From JAMQPK01 sp963782595 (lineage in GTDB: Bacteria; Acidobacteriota; Vicinamibacteria; Vicinamibacterales; JAMQPK01), in NCBI GenBank assembly GCA_963782595.1, contig CAWAKJ010000001.1:558001-622000 (forward strand): 64,000 nucleotides of DNA. The letters run 5' to 3'. The notes beneath the pieces are model-generated. The model made no database searches and was not told where the DNA came from. It was given only the letters and a program-made list of their open reading frames with translations. The position numbers and the translations under genes were made by a program. Positions 59,778-64,000 of this stretch are shown in pieces (position 1 is the stretch's first letter; the number at the start of each line of letters is the position of its first letter).

Positions 59778-61091
59778 TCACCCTTTGCGAAGTCGAATGT
59801 TCGGAGTAAACCGCCACGTGTGCCTCGGCCGGTAGATGCCGACTTCCTTGCTGCGGGATTTCACGCGAAAGGTGTACAGCAATCGGTGATAGTCGTAGGG
59901 GTAACCGTCGCGCCTGTGCACGGCGACGTCAAGCTTGTACGTGCCTTCCACCAGATCGAGCGCGTCTATGTCGAACGCGACTTCGCCGTCTCCCTGGATC
60001 GCTTCAGCGGTGAAGTCTTCGAGGTGGGTGTTCGTTCCATAGCAATTGATGCCCTCGGCACTGTAGACGCCAATGCCGAAGACGAAATCGTCGGTCGGCT
60101 GGTGGGCGCGCACGCTCAGATGAATCGCCATGCGATCGCCGGATTGGAAGATATGCGACGCCTGGCCCTCCGCGTCCTTCAGTGTGACGCCGGTAATCTC
60201 GATTTCCCGCGACCCCCAGCGTCCTTCGTCCTGCCGGGTCATGTCGTCTTGCTGAGTCGGGTCCTGCTTGGGCGATTCGGCATTCACGGGTTCCGACGGA
60301 CCCGCCCTGCTTACTTCGTCCACGCGTGCAAGCTCGCGCTCCTCGCTCTTACCGACGTCGGTCAGATAGGCGCCAACCACCCGCCTGGGATCGCCGGAGC
60401 CGCGGACGCGCCCGCTGCCGAGCCACAACGCTTCGTCGCAGAAGCGCTCGACCAGATCGAGCGAGTGCGTCACCAGGAGAATCGTTTTGCCGCGCCGCTT
60501 GAAATCGCCGAATTTGTCGAGGCATTTGTACGTGAACCCGGCGTCGCCGACTGCGAGCACCTCGTCCACGAGCAGCACATCCGGGTCCACGTGAATGGCC
60601 ACCGCAAACCCGAGTCGCATGTACATGCCGGACGAATATGTTTTGACCGGCGCGTCGATGAAGTCCTGCATCTCGGCGAACTCCACGATCTCGTCGAAAC
60701 GCCTTGTGATCTCGCGTTTGGTCAGCCCCAGCATGATGCCGTTGATGAAGACGTTTTCGCGGCCGGAGATCTCAGGGTGGAACCCGGCGCCGAGCTCGAT
60801 GAGCGCCGAGATACGGCCCTGCACCTTGACGGTGCCGCTCGTCGGCTTGGTAATGCCGGCCACCAGTTTCAGCGCCGTGCTCTTCCCCGATCCGTTCCGG
60901 CCGATGACGCCGTACGTCCGGCCGGCCGGCACGCTGAACGAGACCCCCTGCAGGGCGGGAAACGTCTCTTCCGGCTGGAGATCCTGGATGAGGCTGCCCT
61001 TCAGAAGCGCGCTCTTCAACGTGGCAAACTGCTTGCGCCTCGCGTACTTGCGATAGACCTTGGTGACGTTGGTGAGCTCGATCGCGTTCAC
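59778..61091 (-). CDS. wzt: ABC-transporter ATPase for polysaccharide export, Wzt-type
   Basis: 437 residues from GTG 61091, right after the wzm stop; ATG 61109 (MQKRSDV) is the alternative and would overlap wzm by 17 nt. Walker A GVIGRNGSGKSTALKL, signature YSSGMYMRLGFAVAIHVDPDVLLVDEVLAVGD, H-loop VTHSLDL. After a low-complexity linker (QDPTQQDDMTRQDEGRWG) comes a C-terminal beta domain of Wzt type (about residues 290-437) that binds the non-reducing end of the glycan. It powers export of a lipid-linked polysaccharide with the permease below. Confidence 0.92.
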   Translation of the reverse strand: MNAIELTNVTKVYRKYARRKQFATLKSALLKGSLIQDLQPEETFPALQGVSFSVPAGRTYGVIGRNGSGKSTALKLVAGITKPTSGTVKVQGRISALIELGAGFHPEISGRENVFINGIMLGLTKREITRRFDEIVEFAEMQDFIDAPVKTYSSGMYMRLGFAVAIHVDPDVLLVDEVLAVGDAGFTYKCLDKFGDFKRRGKTILLVTHSLDLVERFCDEALWLGSGRVRGSGDPRRVVGAYLTDVGKSEERELARVDEVSRAGPSEPVNAESPKQDPTQQDDMTRQDEGRWGSREIEITGVTLKDAEGQASHIFQSGDRMAIHLSVRAHQPTDDFVFGIGVYSAEGINCYGTNTHLEDFTAEAIQGDGEVAFDIDALDLVEGTYKLDVAVHRRDGYPYDYHRLLYTFRVKSRSKEVGIYRPRHTWRFTPNIRLRKG

Positions 61092-61092
61092 G

Positions 61093-61887
61093 TCAGACCT
61101 CTTCTGCAAACGAATCGCGCAGGCGATCGAACAGGAAGTACGCGAACAGGAACAGCACTCCGGAGGCCACGCCCAGGGCCAGGAGCCATTTCCAATGGCC
61201 GAAGCCGCCCTCGAAGTACAGGATCTCCTGGTACGAGATGGCCAGGTGCGTGAACGGGTTCAGGTCGAGAAAGCGGCGAATCCCCGCCGGCGCATACTTC
61301 CAGTAGTAGATGATTGGCGTGGAAAAAAACCACAGGGTCATGATGTTCGCGAGGATGTCCTTGATGTCCCGAAAGTGCACGGTCAGTGCTGAAAGAATCA
61401 ACGCGAGCGCGACACTGAGGAGCAACTGGATCGCGACGACCACTGGGAACCACGCGAGCTCGGACGCCTGGAGCGGCGCATCGAAATAGATGAGGAACGC
61501 GATGAGAATCGGCAGGCCCAGGAGGAAATGCACCAGGTTCGCCAGAACGGTGACGATAGGCAGCACTTCTGCCGGGAACATCACCTTCTTAATCAGGTTG
61601 CCGCCGGAAATCAGTATGTTGGACGATTCGACGAGCGAGGTCTGAAACCACGTCCAGGGCAGCAGGCCACAGAAGAGGAACAAGGCGAAATTGGGAATCT
61701 CCTTCGCTTGCGCCGGCGTCATCACGTAGGCGAAGACGAACGTGTAGACCAACAGCAGCAGCAGCGGGTTGACGAACGACCAGAAGAAGCCGAGCACCGA
61801 GCCGCGATAGCGCGCCTTCAGCTCACGCGCGACGAGGCTTTGTATGAGACCGCGATACCTGGGAAGTCGAAGGAGATTCTCGAACAC
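61093..61887 (-). CDS. wzm: ABC-2-type polysaccharide export permease, Wzm-type
   Basis: 264 residues, six TM helices, with the usual LVARELKARYRGSVLGFFWSFVNPLLLLL start and FFSTPIIYYW, NPFTHLAISYQEILYFEG late segment of the family. It moves lipid-linked polysaccharide across the inner membrane. Lies 20 nt after the atpC stop, co-oriented with it. Confidence 0.93.
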   Translation of the reverse strand: MFENLLRLPRYRGLIQSLVARELKARYRGSVLGFFWSFVNPLLLLLVYTFVFAYVMTPAQAKEIPNFALFLFCGLLPWTWFQTSLVESSNILISGGNLIKKVMFPAEVLPIVTVLANLVHFLLGLPILIAFLIYFDAPLQASELAWFPVVVAIQLLLSVALALILSALTVHFRDIKDILANIMTLWFFSTPIIYYWKYAPAGIRRFLDLNPFTHLAISYQEILYFEGGFGHWKWLLALGVASGVLFLFAYFLFDRLRDSFAEEV

Positions 61888-61906
61888 TATCGGTCAGCAG
61901 ACGGCA

Positions 61907-62341
61907 CTATACACGGGTGCGGGCTTTCGAGGACACCTGGATTCGAGTCAGCGACTTCATGAGCGCAATACGCGCCCGCTCGAAATCGACATCGCCGGAC
62001 GGTTTGGAGATACGCTCTTCGGCCCTGCGTCTGGCCGCCTCGGCCCGCGCCGCGTCGATTTCGTCGGCGCGCTCGGCGAGCTCGGCCAGAATCGTGACCC
62101 GATCGGGGAGCACTTCGGCGAATCCAAACGCAATCGACAGGTAGTGCTTCTCGCCGCCCTTTCGATACCACAGCTCCCCGACTTGCAACACCGCGAGCAT
62201 CGGCGTGTGGCCCGGCAGCACGCCGAAGTAGCCTTCGGCACCCGGGATCTCGACCTCGTCCACGCGCTCGGTCACCACAGACCGGTCGGGCGTGACAATC
62301 TCGAGCGTCAGGTGTGTCGGAAGCGCAGGTACATCTGCCAT
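61907..62341 (-). CDS. atpC: ATP synthase epsilon subunit
   Basis: 144 residues from ATG 62341 (ATG 62368 adds MTATGSDEP and is less likely). LTLEIVTPDRSVVTERVDEVEIPGAEGYFGVLPGHTPMLAVLQVG is the beta-sandwich; the C-terminal helices carry AERADEIDAARAEAARRRAEERIS. It couples the rotor to the catalytic head and inhibits ATP hydrolysis. Downstream of atpD as usual. Confidence 0.94.
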   Translation of the reverse strand: MADVPALPTHLTLEIVTPDRSVVTERVDEVEIPGAEGYFGVLPGHTPMLAVLQVGELWYRKGGEKHYLSIAFGFAEVLPDRVTILAELAERADEIDAARAEAARRRAEERISKPSGDVDFERARIALMKSLTRIQVSSKARTRV

Positions 62342-62368
62342 AGGTTCATCGCTACCAGTTGCTGTCAT

Positions 62369-62460
62369 TTACCACAGAGGCTGAGCCCCGAACGGAGGGA
62401 AAACAAAGAGGGCTGAGATCTTTGCTTTTCCTCAGTTCCAGATCACGCCCGCTGTGGTAA
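62369..62460. repeat. 92-nt element with terminal inverted repeats in the atp operon
   Basis: ttaccacag (62369-62377) and ctgtggtaa (62452-62460) are exact 9-bp terminal inverted repeats, with inner gggctgag / ctcag-like pairing. The whole gap between atpD and atpC (62342-62464) is occupied by it, so it looks like a small mobile or REP-like element. Confidence 0.7.
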
Positions 62461-62464
62461 CCGG

Positions 62465-63928
62465 CTAAGCCGCCGAGGCCATCTTCTTGGCGTTCTCCAC
62501 AACCTCGTCGATCGTGCCCTGCATGTAAAACGCCTGCTCGGGCAGCGCGTCGTGTTTGCCGTCGATGATTTCCTTGAAACCGCGAATCGTCTCGGCAATC
62601 GGGACGTATTTGCCCTCGCGCCCGGTGAACTGCGATGCCACGAAAAACGGCTGCGAGAGAAACCGCTGCAGCTTGCGCGCGCGCGCAACCGTAATCTTGT
62701 CCTCTTCCGGCAACTCGTCGATGCCGAGAATGGCGATGATGTCCTGCAAATCCTTGTACCGCTGCAGCACGCGCTTCACTTCCTTGGCCACGTTGTAGTG
62801 CTCGTCGCCGATGATGCGGGGATCGAGAATCCGCGAGGTCGAGGCCAGCGGATCGACCGCCGGGTAAATTCCCAGCTCGACGATCGCGCGCGACAGGTTT
62901 GTCGTCGCGTCGAGGTGCGCGAATGTCGTCGCGGGCGCCGGGTCCGTGTAATCGTCGGCCGGAACGTAAATCGCCTGCACCGACGTGATCGAGCCCTTCT
63001 TGGTGGAAGTGATGCGCTCCTGCAGCTCGCCCATTTCGGAGCCAAGCGTGGGTTGATAGCCGACCGCCGATGGCATGCGGCCGAGGAGCGCCGACACTTC
63101 GGAGCCCGCCTGCGTGAACCGGAAGATGTTGTCGATGAAGAGCAGCACGTCTTTGCCTTCGGCATCGCGGAAGTACTCCGCGACCGTCAGGCCTGAAAGG
63201 GCGACGCGAAGACGCGCACCCGGCGGCTCGGTCATCTGTCCGTACACCAGCGCCGCGCGCGACTTCGACAAGTCGTCTTTGTTGATGACGCCGCTCTCCT
63301 GGAACTCGAGCCACAGGTCGTTGCCCTCGCGGGTACGCTCGCCGACGCCGGCAAACACCGACACGCCGCCGTGCTTCATCGCGATGTTGTGGATGAGCTC
63401 CTGAATAATGACCGTCTTGCCGACACCCGCGCCGCCGAACAACCCGATCTTGCCCCCGAGCAGGTAGGGCTCGAGGAGGTCGACGACCTTGATGCCGGTC
63501 TCGAACATCTTGAGCTCGGTGGACTGCTGCTCCAATGTCGGCGCGCTGCGATGAATCGACCAGCGTTCTTTCGAGTTCACCGGTCTGTCGGGATAATCGA
63601 CCGGTTCGCCGAGCACGTTCATCACGCGGCCGAGCGTGGCCGGTCCGACGGGCATCGAGATCGGCTCGCCCAGATCGACCGCCTTCATGCCGCGCTGCAT
63701 CCCGTCGGTTGGCTTCATCGCAACCGTGCGCACACGCGACTCGCCCAGGTGCTGCTCTACTTCGCAGATGATGTCGACGAGGGACTCCCCGCCCTTGCCC
63801 TCCGTCTTGATCTGGACGGCGTTGTAAATGTCGGGCAGGTGGCCGTCCGGGAACTCGATGTCGACAACGGGTCCGATGACCTGAACGACCTTGCCGACTT
63901 TTTGTTTGGCTGCTACTTCGGTCGCCAT
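62465..63928 (-). CDS. atpD: ATP synthase beta subunit
   Basis: 487 residues from ATG 63928 (MATEVAAKQKVGKVVQVIGP). Walker A GLFGGAGVGKTVIIQELI, GVGERTREGNDLW, ALVYGQMTEPPGAR, the catalytic Walker B VLLFIDNIFRFTQAG, ALLGRMPSAVGYQPTL and YVPADDYTDPAP are all present. It is the catalytic subunit of F1. The open frame extends upstream through a repeat and is not family sequence. Confidence 0.97.
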   Translation of the reverse strand: MATEVAAKQKVGKVVQVIGPVVDIEFPDGHLPDIYNAVQIKTEGKGGESLVDIICEVEQHLGESRVRTVAMKPTDGMQRGMKAVDLGEPISMPVGPATLGRVMNVLGEPVDYPDRPVNSKERWSIHRSAPTLEQQSTELKMFETGIKVVDLLEPYLLGGKIGLFGGAGVGKTVIIQELIHNIAMKHGGVSVFAGVGERTREGNDLWLEFQESGVINKDDLSKSRAALVYGQMTEPPGARLRVALSGLTVAEYFRDAEGKDVLLFIDNIFRFTQAGSEVSALLGRMPSAVGYQPTLGSEMGELQERITSTKKGSITSVQAIYVPADDYTDPAPATTFAHLDATTNLSRAIVELGIYPAVDPLASTSRILDPRIIGDEHYNVAKEVKRVLQRYKDLQDIIAILGIDELPEEDKITVARARKLQRFLSQPFFVASQFTGREGKYVPIAETIRGFKEIIDGKHDALPEQAFYMQGTIDEVVENAKKMASAA

Positions 63929-64000
63929 GTTTTTCCTATCTCGACGCAGAGTCGCAGAGCCGCAGAGAATCTTTTTGGGGAACACACTCTGCGCCTCGGC
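63929..64000. repeat. tandem GCAGAG words upstream of atpD
   Basis: cgcagagt, cgcagagc and cgcagaga follow one another at about 63954-63979; complementary ctctgcgcc follows near the window end. Remaining sequence continues outside the window. Confidence 0.6.

Noticed and set aside
1..64000. tRNA, rRNA or transposase genes
   Set aside because: Scanning for T-loop-like ggttcgaatcc patterns, rRNA-like runs and transposase motifs by eye gave none; a covariance search was not possible.

Overview
The window is high-GC bacterial DNA. Gene content suggests a Gram-negative, probably aerobic, non-phototrophic soil-type bacterium, most likely Acidobacteriota of the Vicinamibacteria type. The pointers are ThuA-like secreted proteins, M16/M1 peptidases with signal peptides, a Wza/Wzc/WbaP exopolysaccharide locus, an F-type ATP synthase end, and many short intergenic 'word' repeats that recur and sometimes run into genes. 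This placement is inference from style and content; no rRNA, tRNA or other phylogenetic marker was seen.

Layout. 1-5.1 kb (minus strand): two tandem ThuA-like secreted proteins, an M16 peptidase pair (one catalytic, one lacking the zinc motif), a small protein and an ACT-domain protein. 5.2-16.2 kb (plus): aminotransferase, large membrane protein, Kbl/BioF-type enzyme, secreted M1 aminopeptidase, an isolated NuoG-type subunit coupled to a CcdA-type protein, and a membrane GAF protein. 16.2-28.4 kb (mixed strands): PDZ protein, OB-fold lipoprotein, GAF-GAF-PP2C phosphatase, a FabZ-like protein without the usual catalytic His, HEGGH membrane protein, YhaM-like HD nuclease, PCYCGC lipoprotein, hybrid histidine kinase, FliA/WhiG-type sigma factor, a stand-alone DHp-like protein, a small HTH protein, an NtrC-type regulator, a Dabb protein and a DUF5658-like protein.

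28.5-63.9 kb is about 35 kb of minus-strand genes with tiny gaps or start/stop overlaps, read from right to left: atpD-atpC, wzm-wzt (ABC-type polysaccharide export), rfaE2, mfd, a SurA-like chaperone, a UpxY/RfaH-type antiterminator, a periplasmic protein, dus, two paralogous repeat lipoproteins, a degenerate sigma54-type regulator, then a candidate sigma70 promoter and the exopolysaccharide operon proper: small secreted protein, outer-membrane barrel, Wza, Wzc tyrosine kinase, WbaP-type initiating transferase, Wzx flippase, O-antigen ligase/polymerase-like protein, AsnB, five glycosyltransferases, a methyltransferase, a radical SAM enzyme, a metallophosphatase lipoprotein and a second polymerase/ligase. 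Together these can start a lipid-linked sugar, extend and modify it, flip, polymerise and export it, with regulation by tyrosine phosphorylation and perhaps antitermination.

Most unusual points: twin lipoproteins, each built of six 24-25-residue repeats with D-x-D/N-x-DG-like loops, placed directly upstream of a regulator whose Walker A Lys, Walker B Asp-Glu and GAFTGA loop are all lost; a family of palindromic and word-like repeats that has entered at least five coding regions in frame; a FabZ homologue lacking its catalytic His; and a stand-alone histidine-kinase DHp-like protein beside palindromic operator-like sites. No CRISPR array, prophage, transposase, rRNA or tRNA was recognised.
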